From assembly GCA_948567375.1 (NCBI GenBank), contig OX419758.1, positions 2,361,001 to 2,425,000 on the forward strand: a stretch of DNA of 64,000 nt. Reading direction: 5' to 3'. The notes below the pieces were generated by a model. That model ran no database searches. It saw nothing but the letters and a program-made list of their open reading frames with translations, and was not told the DNA's origin. This document shows positions 1 to 9,890 of this stretch, piece after piece. A program made the translations under genes and the position numbers. The DNA is from Lunularia cruciata (taxonomy: Eukaryota; Streptophyta; Marchantiopsida; Lunulariales; Lunulariaceae). The stretch's first letter is position 1, and each line of letters begins with the position of its first letter.

Positions 1-1
1 T

Positions 2-832
2 TCGGAGTTATTACCGATGTTGGCAGTCATAGGTTACCAGAAGGCCCTACCAGGAGACATTTCCTTAATGGGGATGCATGACCTAGAGAGACATGGGCCT
101 ATTCACTTGGTGATTTCTGGATGGCCATGGTAGGGACATACACGTGCTGGTAGAGGATTGGGTCTTCAGGATCCTCGTTCTGGTGTGTTTTGGGAGATGT
201 TACGGATACTATGACATCTCCAAGTTCATCAATCTGTTTCTCTAGCTTACCTTTTGGAGAGCGTTCCTTTGATGGGTGATTCTCGCACCAGAGTGGTGGC
301 AAGTACACATCAGGTCCATTCTTGGATGGGACCTGCTGTATTGTTAGATGCAGCCAGAGTGAGATCACGGGCTCATCGTCTTTGTCTTTTGTGGACAAAC
401 CTCTTACCCAGAGAGGTTCTACAGCGCGCTTATGATAGGATTCAACGACTTGACCACATCCTTGTTGATGATATCTTGGATGTTGGGCGTCAACCTCAGA
501 CAATGGTAGTGGCTGATAGGTCACCTATGGCAGTGGTGAACCTAGTTGGACAGCCTAGAGCTGCATTTCCCACACTCATGAGTTTCCTAGGCTCTCATGC
601 TTTTTGAGAGGGAGGATCTGGACTTGTTTAGGACACACAGTTACAGCAGTTGGTGGAGCCCAACGCTGATGAGAGAGAGCGGGCAATGGGTTTTCGCACC
701 GGTATTACCACTGTTCCAGTAGTGTCAAAGGTATCCAGGCGTCAGGTGTTAGGTCAGGCTATGGACCTGAATTGTTTGACCTGGATTGTGAGCCTTGGCT
801 TGGCAGAGCAGCGTAGGATGCGCTTGATAGGC
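2..832 (+). pseudogene. DNMT3/DRM-like cytosine-5 DNA methyltransferase domain in the gypsy polyprotein
   Basis: Reading frame 2 keeps the conserved blocks of a C5 DNA methyltransferase in family order. The motif IV region HGPIHLVISGWPW lies at about 92-130. The motif VI equivalent LLESVPLMGDSRTRVV is at about 251-298. The motif VIII-like block SRAHRLCLLWTNLLP is at about 365-409. The target-recognition-like stretch is at 560-650, motif IX ERAMGFRTGITTVP near 671-712 and motif X RQVLGQAMDLNCL near 740-778. The H-R-x-R/L-x-x-W-x-N-L form of motif VIII and the R-x-L-G-x-x form of motif X resemble DNMT3/DRM rather than MET1. Motif I would lie off the window. The enzyme is dead: the catalytic Cys of the PC motif is Trp (128-130), followed by TAG (131-133). 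Other stops are TGA (212-214), TGA near 605 and TAG near 632. ENV of motif VI reads ESV. No protein search could be run. Confidence 0.8.
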
Positions 833-1332
833 ACTCGGACACTTGTGAGCCCTGTGTCTATCGAGACGATTCAGGCACATGCTGGGGGTGATGGACCAAG
901 TGGACATGGTATTCTTGGGACACATCCAATAGCTACTAGGGAGAGTGGTCTACTTGGAGTCCATCCAGGCGAGCGTGGGCTACTTGGATTACACTCTTGG
1001 TCCACATGGGATGCAGCCAGGGGACGCGTGGAGCTTGCAGCTAGAGTGGAGGGAGTTTTTCACACAGAGGTTGGGACCTCTAGTGGTTGGGAGCATGACA
1101 CTATTGCTCCCAAGGGCTTAGTGTAGCAGCCAGTCAGTACGTCTTCCACTCCTACTACAGTTACAAAGGATACTTGGGAGCCAGATCTTGGACCCAAGCT
1201 TACTGGAGAGGAAAGACGGAGGGTTTGGAGGTTCTTGAGGAGTCACACGAGTTGTTTTGCCTTCAGTGTGAAGGATTTGGGTGCTCTGAAGGGACTTGGT
1301 ATACGGATCAAGTTGATTAGCGACACACCAGT
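833..1332 (+). pseudogene. Gypsy polyprotein spacer and pre-RT linker
   Basis: The frame continues from the methyltransferase. A Gly/His-rich spacer (about 860-1000) repeats a short G-(I/L)-L-G-x-H pattern three times (GILGTH, GLLGVH, GLLGLH). After a TAG at 1124 the frame reads into a linker with LTGEERRRVWRFLRSH and IRIKLISDTP, typical of the segment just before RT in plant Ty3/gypsy elements. Near 1331-1335 one base appears missing, because the RT continues in the next frame (FRRPYRYSDMER). No protease motif is visible between methyltransferase and RT, so protease is presumably upstream of the window. Confidence 0.6.
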
Positions 1333-2620
1333 TTCCGACGTCCTTATCGATATAGTGATATGGAGAGGACATTGATTCAGAGCTGGATTAGTGACCTTTT
1401 TGAGGCTGGTTTGGTAGAGATTTCACATGGAGAGTATGCATCAGCGATAGTGATGCCAGCCAAGAAGGATATGCATGGCAACTATACAGATAGGCAGATG
1501 TGTGTAGATTACCGTCCTATCAACCGACAGACCAGGGCTGATCGGTATGCCATGCCTACACCGGAGGAGATTTTTGATGCGATTGGGCATGCAAAGATCT
1601 TTAGTACTTTGGATCTTCGAGTGGGATATCATCAATTGCCGATCAAGGAGTAGTATAAGTCCAAGACACAATTTTAAGCTATTGATCCTCACGGCAAGGA
1701 TGTGTTATATCAGTGGAGGTTCTTACCATTTGGGTTGAAGAACGCTCATGCTGAGTTCCAGAGGGTCATGGATAGGATCCTAGCTGGATTAGATTTTGCT
1801 CGGTGCTATATTGATGACATTTTGGTTTATAGCACTACTGTGGAGGAGCATGAGAGACAGTTGTTGGAGGTGTTTGAGAGGTTGTGATCTCATGGACTCA
1901 AATTACATCTTGGGAAGTGTAGGTTCTTCCACGAGTAGGTTGAGTATTTGGGTCACACTATCTACCCCGGAGGACTTGGTGTTCAGCAGACCAAGGTGGA
2001 GGCTATTGCACGTATTTCTTGGCCTATGGATGTGAGCAGAGTGCAAGTATTCCTTGGGTTGGCGAACTTCTATCGCCGCTATGTTAGAGGATTTAGTGTC
2101 ATTTCCAAGGCCTTGACAAAGCTGACCAAGCTTACATAGGAGTGGTGTTGGGGAGATGAGCAAGAGAGAGCTTTTGTAGAGCTCAAGGAGAGGTTGACAT
2201 CTACTCCTATTTTGAGGAGACCGATCAGGGGACGACCATTTCAGGTTCATACTGATTAGAGTATGTTGGGGCTTGGAGCGGTGCTCACCCAGCATGATGA
2301 TGAGGAGAAGGAGTTTGTGGTGGCCTATGCTAGTTGCTCCAACAATTCAGCGGAGGCAAAGTATAGTTCATATGAGGGAGAGTGCTTGGCAGCAATTTGG
2401 GCAGTAGCACATTTTCGATGTTACCTATTTGGTAACCCCTTCACTCTCATCACTGATCATCAGCCGCTGAAGTGGTTGATGGAGTCCAACAAGCTTTCAA
2501 GGCATCTTGCACAATGGGCTCTGACTTTACAAGAGTATGATTTCACGGTTTTTCACAGACCTGGAGTGGTGAACCGTAATGCAGATGGGTTGAGTAGAAA
2601 CCCATGTCCTAGCCAGCAGG
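1333..2620 (+). pseudogene. Ty3/gypsy reverse transcriptase and RNase H, with stops
   Basis: RT copies element RNA into DNA. The RT fingers/palm block VDYRPINRQTRADRYAMPTP is at about 1504-1563, STLDLRVGYHQLPIKE at 1606-1650, and the catalytic YIDDILVYS at about 1807-1833. The thumb and connection block QVFLGLANFYRRYVRGFS lies near 2043-2096. RNase H starts at about 2245, where a stop (2257-2259) falls directly after its first acidic residue, and runs through TDHQPLKWL and VVNRNADGLSR near 2600. The frame is interrupted at 1651, 1675, 1885, 1936, 2137 and 2257 but is never shifted. Domain order and motifs leave little doubt about the family. Confidence 0.92.
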
Positions 2621-3651
2621 ATCAGACCGGAGCATGTTGGCATGGTGAGACAGATGAGGAGATGGTGCCAGGTTGGCATGCATCGGCCTTTCTGTGTATA
2701 TTTGCAGAGGCTTTGGTAGTATCTCTCTCAACGCATACAGGAGGAGTTATTGAGGTCACAGATCCAAAGAGAGAAGATATTGGTACAGTTTAGCGAGACA
2801 TTCATGATGATGCCTTAGTGATGTACTATCTTTGCACTGGTGTTGTGGGTGGCACAGTTGGGGCCAAGGAGAGAGACCGTGTTCTTCAGCAAGCCAGACG
2901 GTTCAGATTGGAGGGTAGACACCTTTTGCATGTATGAGAGGATGGTAGAGTGCAAGTAGTACCACTTCCATCACAGAGACCATAGTTGGTCCGTCATGCT
3001 CATGAGGAGCTAGGACATTTTGGAGTAAAGCGTACATATAGCTTACTCCATAGTCATTATTGGTGGTGCGGTATGCAGACCAAGGTACAGCAATTTGTTG
3101 CCAGATGTATGGTTTGTGACCGAGTTAGAGCATCATTCAATGCTCCTACGCCACAGTTACACCCATTACCTATCATGGGATTGGGTTACCGTTGGAGTTT
3201 GGACTTTGCCAGACCTTTACCGCTGATTGTGAGACATCATTGGTATGTTTTGGTGATGGTGGAGCACTTCTCCAAGTGGATTGAGTTGGTGGCACTTCCT
3301 GACAAGTCTAGTGAAGGGATAGCTTACTCGTTCCTGGATCAAGTTCTTAGTCATTTTGGTGCACCAACTGAGGTTTTGACTGATCAGGGTACAGAGTTCT
3401 TGGGGGAGTTTCAGGTCTTGTGTGACAAGGCTTTGATTGATCATCGTACTACATCCCGAGATCACCCTGAGGCAGATGGCTTAGCAGAGAGAGTGGTTCA
3501 GACGGTGAAGAGAGGATTGCAAAAGTATGGTTTGCAAAGAGGCCACTTGGGAGATTGGGATCTCCAATTACCTTGGTTGGCTATGGGCTATCGGTTCAGC
3601 CGGCAAGCCTCCTTAGCATCCTTCTCTCCATACTTTCTACTCTATGGATGA
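2621..3651 (+). pseudogene. Ty3/gypsy integrase, with stops
   Basis: Integrase inserts the DNA copy into the host chromosome. The zinc-binding N-terminus shows VRHAHEELGHFG and CMVCDRVRA (about 2986-3130). The catalytic core has its first Asp in WSLDFARPLP (about 3196-3225), the second in LTDQGTEFLGEF (about 3376-3411) and the Glu in ADGLAERVVQTVKR (about 3472-3513), the DDE arrangement. Stops lie at 2791, 2935, 2983 and 3649, all in one frame with the RT. The stretch 2620-2985 before the zinc domain is an acidic linker of no recognised function. Confidence 0.92.
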
Positions 3652-4239
3652 GATCCAGATTTACCTGCAGCCATTCATCGAGATGCTACTATAGTTTTGG
3701 ACTTGGATGACCTTGATGTATGGATGAGCGCATGTTCTCAGCAAGCAGAGATCTTTTGGAAAGTGATGCCGATGGCTTTTGAGAACTTTGCGATTGCTCA
3801 ACATAGAGATACTTTACGCTATGCTACCATTTGAGGAGGAGATTATAGACCCTCGATCCATTGATTTCATCTAGGCGACTATGTATATCTATAGCAGACA
3901 GCACCGACAACACTAGATGTTTCTACAGGTCGCACTATCTTGAGAGTGCGTGAGGTTTTGCCATCTGGAGTCCTTGTGTTAGAAGGACGTGATGGTGTTG
4001 TTTGGAAGGATCATGTGCGCAATTGTGCGCCATGCCACCTCCCAAACATTGCTGGTACTATGGACCCAAGCTTGGCACTTGTACGTGCAGGCTTGAGGTG
4101 TATGTTATGTGGCTCTTCTGGTGGAGCTGCTACTATGTTAGTGTGTGATAGTTGTTCAAGAGGATGGCATATGGCATGTATGACTCCTCCCCTCACGGTG
4201 GTTCCTCAAGGACAGTGGTTATGTCCTAGATGTACTTGA
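3652..4239 (+). pseudogene. Integrase C-terminal SH3-like tail fused to a PHD finger
   Basis: The same frame as integrase continues, with stops at 3832, 3862 and 3892, into an SH3-like tail (FHLGDYVYL, then ILRVREVLPSGVLVLEGRDG). It ends in a Cys/His cluster at about 4098-4236. The cluster reads CMLCGSS, VCDSCSRGWHMAC and WLCPRCT, that is C-x2-C, C-x2-C, H-x2-C, C-x2-C with a Trp before the last pair. This is the C4HC3 pattern of a PHD finger, a histone H3 tail reader. It sits where chromoviruses carry a chromodomain. The segment 3895-4239 is free of stops, the terminator is TGA at 4237-4239, and the polypurine tract follows about 160 bp later. Confidence 0.85.
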
Positions 4240-4408
4240 CATATAGCTAGTTCATTCTTTATATGGTATAGATTGCAGACAGACGACTAACGATGGGGCT
4301 CCATAGCACCCGGCCTCTTGATCTTTGCTCATTAGTGGGTATACCATATACTTAGAGTAGATGGCTATCTCGAGTTAGAGGGACCTAACCGCCAGCTAGG
4401 GGGGCGAT

Positions 4409-4964
4409 TGTGGCACTTTAGAGTCTATGTATGACTTATGTGTGAGTTGTGCTTCTATAGTGTATGATGTTGACAGTGATGTATGTTGTGTAGCGATGTA
4501 TATACGCACGACAATTGTCATGCCATTTGTAGTGCCATGTCTAGATGCTTGGACACTGGAGTTCCAATGATAGTAGTTAGAGTGATCTTAATAGTTTCTC
4601 AAAGACTACTTTTCAACGGTTAGATTTTGTGTTCAAGGTACTGACTTCATGGTGGGCCCACCGTCACTTTGCACCGTTCGCACCGTCAAGTGTGCCGTCA
4701 GCAGGACTGTTAGGGTATTAGAGCTAGCTTGAGTCCAAGGGGTATAGTTTTGAAGTGAGCTCCACAGAGCTCACTTCTCTGATATTGAGCCTTCGAGTTC
4801 CTGGCTATGGTGGACAGAGGCCGGTGAGCGTCACCTGGATTCTCTATGCTTGAGTGGGTATGGCTTGACTGTAATCAGTGCCCAGTTGTTTGCAATTTAT
4901 AGAGTGACAGATCAAGTACTAATATGAGTTGAGTTGAGTTGAGAGTGTTAAGCAATCTGATTAT
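4409..4964 (+). repeat. 3' LTR of the gypsy element
   Basis: The LTR starts TGTGGCACTTTAGAG right after a G-rich polypurine tract (4397-4406). Its first 103 bases recur at 4965, which defines the start point. It holds a GAGTT microsatellite-like run near 4926-4945. The exact 3' end is inferred only from the start of the second copy; a canonical CA end is not evident. Confidence 0.7.
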
Positions 4965-5067
4965 TGTGGCACTTTAGAGTCTATGTATGACTTATGTGTG
5001 AGTTGTGCTTCTATAGTGTATGATGTTGATAGTGATGTATGTTGTGTAGCGATGTATATATGCACAA
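4965..5067 (+). repeat. Second, truncated LTR start of the same gypsy family, head to tail
   Basis: These 103 bases repeat 4409-4511 with two visible differences, both C in the first copy and T in the second. The similarity stops at 5067. The remainder of this LTR is missing or replaced by the next element. Confidence 0.8.
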
Positions 5068-5503
5068 TAGAGTGAATAGTGGAATTTCTATTGTGAAGGA
5101 AAACTAGTGAGACTTGATTTTGGTGAAGACACTTTCTTCAAAAGATGCGCCTCTTCACAAGATGGGACTCTTCACAAATAATGGTTGCAGATTTTAGTGA
5201 AGACTAAAGTTTGTCTTCCAAATATTGGTCATCCATCTTTGGACGACGGGATGGCTGTCTTTGGTAGAAAAGCCCGATCATCATTAAAGACTGCCTCCAA
5301 GACAGCTCGCATTAGTGGAGTGATGGGTGACTGAAGACCCTTGAGAGAAGGGAGGAAGATCCACTATAAACTCAAGACTCTTGTGGTGAATAGGTTTCAG
5401 AATTCCTTAGTTTTTCTTTCTTTACAAATTTTTACTTCTTGCAAACCGTGTGAGTAGAAGAGAAATCAAGAGTCTATTTGTAAGGAAGATAGATTGCTAG
5501 CAC
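5068..5503 (+). other. LTR/leader-like sequence of a coiled-coil element
   Basis: No gene is visible. A TATA-like ACTATAAACT near 5362, a T-rich stretch and a following leader before an ATG at about 5504 look like the U3/R/U5 and leader of an LTR element. Short TCTTCA/CTTCCAAA motifs recur here and also in 16.8-17.2 kb. Confidence 0.35.
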
Positions 5504-7460
5504 AATGGTGAAGTGAGGTTCTACTTGGTTTACAAAAATTGCTCTTAATTTAGCCCCCGTTGTTGATCCATGGGAAATGGCTGCCCAAAAAGTGACATTG
5601 CATAGATTGAGGGTTAGCTTTCTTTTGTGGAATTGGGAGTATACTTTGGGTGCTATGGCTGTAGAACTTTGTGGGATGAAGGGAGTAGCGCCATATGGGT
5701 TGAGAGTCAATGTGAGAGAATGGACACCCTTTGATTGGAGAAAGACATTGGGAAGAGAGATAGGAGTAGAAGGAGGTTATAATTTTAAGTCTAAGTTCAA
5801 CCTGAATAGTAAGATGTAGGAGTTAATCAATAAGACCTTTGCTTATGATAGGCATCCCGCTAATGGATGGTTAGTGGCCAATTATAAGAACCCAAACCAG
5901 AGGGAGATTTTTGGGGCTTTGATGGAGATCTTCAAGCCCCAATGAACCACCTACCTTACCAACTTGCAGGTTTCTTTCTTTGAGCTCTTGTTTTCAGAAG
6001 GACCAATTGATTGGGGAAGGTCTTCCAAACTCATGTGCAAAAGATGCAAAATGTGTTTAATGAACCAATACCCCAACACCAGATGCCATTTGTAGTACAT
6101 TTTTATATCAATGATGAGTTACTAACCAAGGAAGACAAGTTGGAATTCTTGAACCACAAAGTGTCACCTTCCTTTGAAGAAGATCCCAAAGGTTTACATC
6201 AAATATCAAATAACTCATGCAGGAGGTGGATGAGAAGTATAGGAAGACAAGAGAAATTATGAGTTTGGTGAAGAAGGAGACAAAGCATAAGCTCCATACT
6301 ACCTCCATCATCAAGAAGTCTACTATTGGGAAGATGGCAAAGTGACTTCAAGCTATCAAGGAGTCAAACGAGGAGGAAGAGACCTTAGAAGAAGTAGAGT
6401 GCTTTGGAAGTGCACAAAAAAGATTTTGCCAGGAAGGAGAAGCATCAAGGGAACCCAAAGAAGAAGAAGGAGAAGATCTTGGACTCACAAATGTATGGGG
6501 AATTGGTAGTATGTGCACCCCCGTATGCTCTTCACCAAAGGTAACCAAGAAATTGTTATTCAAGAATTGGGAAAGGAAGGCAATTCTGGTGAAGATAAAG
6601 AAGAATAGGAAGATGAAGATTGTCCAAAGAGTGTCAAGGTACCATTGCAAGAACCTGAGAAAGAACCTACATCCAACCATTTGATATTGGAAGGCAGTTG
6701 ACTGGGAAGGATGAGTCTTATGTTATTCTAGAGATGCTTGGAGTGAGGTACACTCATAATATCTTACTTCCTTTGATGATGGTCTTGGATACTCATTATC
6801 TAAGATACAGGAAGATACATCCCTATGTCTTGGATTATTTGACTATGGTAACCAAGATGCATGCTCAACTTAAGTAATACAAGTTTGAGGTAGCTTCTTT
6901 GAAGAGTGAGGTAGTTTAGCTTCATGAAGAACAAAAGAAACAAGAGGCCATATCTATTGCTTTGTAGGAGTTAGATGCCTTGAAGATATTCCATGAAGAG
7001 CAAGGGAAGAGTCAGTCATTGGAGGCCGAGCAGATTGTGGAATATGAGGAGGAATCACCACAATATAAAGTTCTTTGTAGGAAATGGAGAAGAGTACCAT
7101 TTGATGAAGAGTCAATTTAACACTCTTCAAAAGACCAAAGGCAATATTTGGAAGTTGGCCAAGGAGGAGAAGGCCAAATCAGTGGAGCTGATCCAGCAGT
7201 TGGAGTTGCAAGCAAGGAAATTGATGACCAATCGGGAATTGGCGGCCATCTAGAGGGAAAATAACAAGGAAGTAGCCACTGCCTACCAAAAGGAGACAAT
7301 TCTTTGCATCACCAATTAACAGAAACAATGAAGAGTTTACATGAAAAATTTAAGGTGGTGCACCAAAAACTTGTGACTGCCATGGTTTTTCTAACAAGGA
7401 GAAGCAAGAGAAGCTCCAAGTATTGGTTGTAGCTCCCACTCCTACTTCAATAGACACACT
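5504..7460 (+). pseudogene. Unrecognised coiled-coil element protein, copy 1
   Basis: A broken reading region runs from an ATG near 5504. Its N-terminal part holds VSFLLWNWEYT, LRVNVREWTPFDWRKTLG, then NGWLVANYKNPNQREIFGAL and TTYLTNLQ. A middle part follows (6010-6260), then an acidic/lysine-rich stretch (6360-6700). A heptad-rich, Glu/Gln/Lys-rich C-terminus (about 6840-7300) is probably coiled coil. A similar order is found at 37.3-39.6 kb, so this is a repeated family. I see no RT, integrase or protease, so it may be gag-like cargo of a non-autonomous element. Stops and frameshifts break it. The function is unknown to me. Confidence 0.5.
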
Positions 7461-7494
7461 TCAAGATGGTGAAGTGAAGGTCCAGCTGCTTGTG

Positions 7495-8075
7495 ACAACC
7501 CAATGTTGACATAATTATTGTATAAATAGTAAGAACAGGTCATTCCCACAAGGATATAATTTAGAAATGGCTAGGATCAAAGGGAAATTATCACTTTGTC
7601 ACGAGTTGACTATTGTTATGTCTTTATCCTCTTGGGCAAGAAAATTCCCAAATGAAGGTAGTGTACTCTTCTATGGCACACTACCAAAAAAACAAGTAAA
7701 TCACTTTCACACAAGATATCTCACTACTCAAGCACTTGAAGGTGATGGTTCAATCTATCATGCCCCTAAAGGTCTTTCCCTTGCAATCACCTATATTGTG
7801 CATACTAAACAAATGAGAGCATTCTATCCTTCCCAAAAGGCACTCACACCACTATATTGCAATTTTATGACACATTGGGTTTTTTTGTTACATGTCTTAC
7901 TTTATGAGACTCATAGTTCTTGTGACTACTCAATGGCTTACTCCAAGTATTCAAAACTCCCAAGCACCTTGTTTAATCCTGAATGCACTCTCGCACTCCA
8001 ACACAGTGTCCTTAATTTGAGTTCCTCACCACAATTTGATCCAACAATCATGAAACATACACAATATTGACATCA
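7495..8075 (+). repeat. Dispersed repeat family C, copy 1
   Basis: The start (ACAACCCAATG, then TCATTCCCACAAGGATAT, later CTCTTGGGCAAGAAA) matches in order the sequence at 35515-36250. On the other strand it also matches 17290-17560 and the arms of the fold-back near 40.4-40.9 kb. A 167-codon open frame crosses it (7567-8070), but it has no recognisable domain and is not conserved as protein in the other copies. I read this as untranslated repeat. Confidence 0.6.
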
Positions 8076-8750
8076 ATAAACTCAAGATCTTAGAGATCTA
8101 TAGGTATCTTCCCCATAATAAAATCAAATTTGTAGATACACAAGCAATTTGATTATGCATTCATAAGTTGAATAGATAAGTATGAGATGGAATTCCAGTA
8201 TGTGCCAAACTGAACTTGTATAAGGTCAGCAAGACACCCCCATATACCTTTTATTACAAAGAGATGGGATGCATCCATAGTTGTGCAATGCCACAATCCC
8301 ATGATTAACACTAATTGAATTAAGGCTAACCCTAACCTGCCTAACTTTTTACTTCAATTAAATGCTATGATGGCACCACGTGCAAAGGGCACTTAATGTA
8401 CACTCTACCAATCATTTGACTCCTATTGTGCATTAGGAGAATGATCCCAATGATAGGATACTATAAAAATGGTCCTACTATACAGAGCTTTGAAATGCTC
8501 ATAAGGTCTATATGTTTATTGTGATGTAGAAGCAAAACTATCATGATGATAAAATCATCATCATGAACTCTTTGTCAAGATGATGATTGACCCTAATGGT
8601 CTTCCTTCATGATGAACTCCAATTATGATGATGAGCCAACCCCGATGGTCATGTCATGATGACCACATCCTGATGGAGTGGAACGTTATATACATATACA
8701 TGCACTATACAAAGTGATCTATTTCCTATATTCTCCTTCACCTTTACATC
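8076..8750. other. No gene seen; ATGATG-rich sequence
   Basis: The stretch has only short frames. From about 8540 to 8670 it is rich in CATGATGA/ATGATGAT words, a degenerate simple repeat. Confidence 0.5.
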
Positions 8751-8751
8751 T

Positions 8752-9760
8752 TCAAATCAACTCCTCAATGTGTTTTTTGTATTCTTCCAATTTGTGGTGG
8801 ATATTGTTCAAGACATTTTCCAATTTGGCATTGGTATGCTTGCACAATTTCTCCACCAGCTTGGTCAATTTCTTGGTTGAATAAGTCTCAGCTTCTAAAG
8901 CATGTATCTCCAACTTCAATTCCCTTAACTTAGCATGGTGAGCCTGAGTTGTAATTGACAACTCCACTTGAGCCTTTACTCTATTGGCAATATCTTCCAT
9001 GACTATAGGAACTCTTGTTTGTTTTTTGTCTAGAGTATCATGGATGGATTGCAATTCCATCTCCACCTCTTGTACTTGGATAATTGTTGCCTTGTCTTTG
9101 TGGTTGACCACAATTGTGGACAATTCTTTGATGCACATCTTGACATTCTCTAGGTTGGCATTATAAGATTGCTTGTCTATAGCTCTCTAAACCCAAAGAG
9201 CCTCTAACTCCCTCTTCAAGGATATCACCTCCTTATCCCTAGTGCCTAACTTCTCTACATGCTACTTCTTTGTCTCTTCAGCAACAAAGCTCAAATGGAT
9301 CCTTTATAGTCATTATATTGAAATCCAATTGGATGATTCACTATTGCAAGCCAGTTATCTCCTCCTTTATTTGGATTATCACCCTATCCTTATCCTATAA
9401 CTCTCTTCTTGGATGGTTTTGTTACCTACAAAGGCCTTCTCATGTTAGGTAGCTCCCACCCTCGTTACTACAAAGTCTACCTTAGTGCTCTACATGTTGT
9501 TCTTATCCCTCATTAACATAATGTCACTATCCCTCTTCCAAATTTTGCAGTTGTCGGATAAGACAATAAATTCACCCTACTTCATCTTTAGTATGGCATC
9601 TCAATTTGCAAAGGCAACTTCTAGGTTATGGATATGGGTCTCCATGGAAGTCGGATCTTCTTCACTCCTTGAAACTCTACTCCCTCTCTGGCTCCCACAA
9701 CCTTGTTGGCTTTCCCTTGGCTATTGCTAGCCACTCTTGAAGCTATACTAGCTCACATGT
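8752..9760 (-). pseudogene. Coiled-coil gag-like coding remnant, minus strand
   Basis: Reading the minus strand from about 9760 down gives METHIHNLEVAFAN, then IVLSDNCKIWKRDSDIMLM. After frameshifts a 128-codon open stretch (9138-8752) has strong heptad character (VEKLCKHTNAKLENVLNNIH and similar). It is rich in Glu, Lys and Leu and lacks catalytic motifs. It lies downstream of a minus-strand TATA box (9869-9862) and a palindrome array, so it looks like the first protein of an element driven by that promoter. It resembles the 5.5-kb and 37-kb elements only in being coiled coil. No function is assigned. Confidence 0.4.
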
Positions 9761-9861
9761 AAAAGACCGAAACCGAGGAGAGAAATAGAAGAATGGAAAC
9801 TCACATTGGGACACTTGAATGAGGGAAAACTCCAAATGCCTAGCATGAGCTTTGGCTTTGG

Positions 9862-9869
9862 TATTTATA
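9862..9869 (-). promoter_or_regulatory. TATA box, minus strand
   Basis: The minus strand reads CTATAAATAC, a canonical plant TATA context. It is 22 bp from the nearest GAAGCTTC palindrome and about 100 bp upstream of the coiled-coil reading region. A start site would be expected near 9832-9838. Confidence 0.5.
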
Positions 9870-9890
9870 GGTAGCATACAAGGCCCTTGA

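Larger units (their letters stand above)
1..4964 (+). mobile_element. Ty3/gypsy LTR retrotransposon, 3' part, decayed
   Basis: This is the 3' part of a Ty3/gypsy element cut by the left window edge. Visible order is cytosine-5 methyltransferase domain, pre-RT linker, reverse transcriptase, RNase H, integrase, SH3-like tail, PHD finger, polypurine tract (4397-4406) and 3' LTR (from 4409). The order RT-RH-INT is diagnostic of Ty3/gypsy. Gag, protease and 5' LTR are not visible and should lie to the left. The coding strand is one continuous frame up to about 1332, where one base appears lost, and a second continuous frame from 1333 to 4239. Many in-frame stops make it non-functional. Confidence 0.9.

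Noticed and set aside
99-524. A 141-codon minus-strand open frame
   Set aside because: It lies antisense to the methyltransferase domain, whose plus-strand motifs explain the sequence; no domain is visible on the minus strand.
1333-4239. A recoded or readthrough stop as explanation of the many in-frame stops in pol
   Set aside because: Three different stop codons occur, also at catalytic positions, and all fit C-to-T decay. Recoding would use one codon at one place.
7567-8070. A 167-codon plus-strand protein
   Set aside because: It has no domain and overlaps a repeat whose other copies do not keep the frame.
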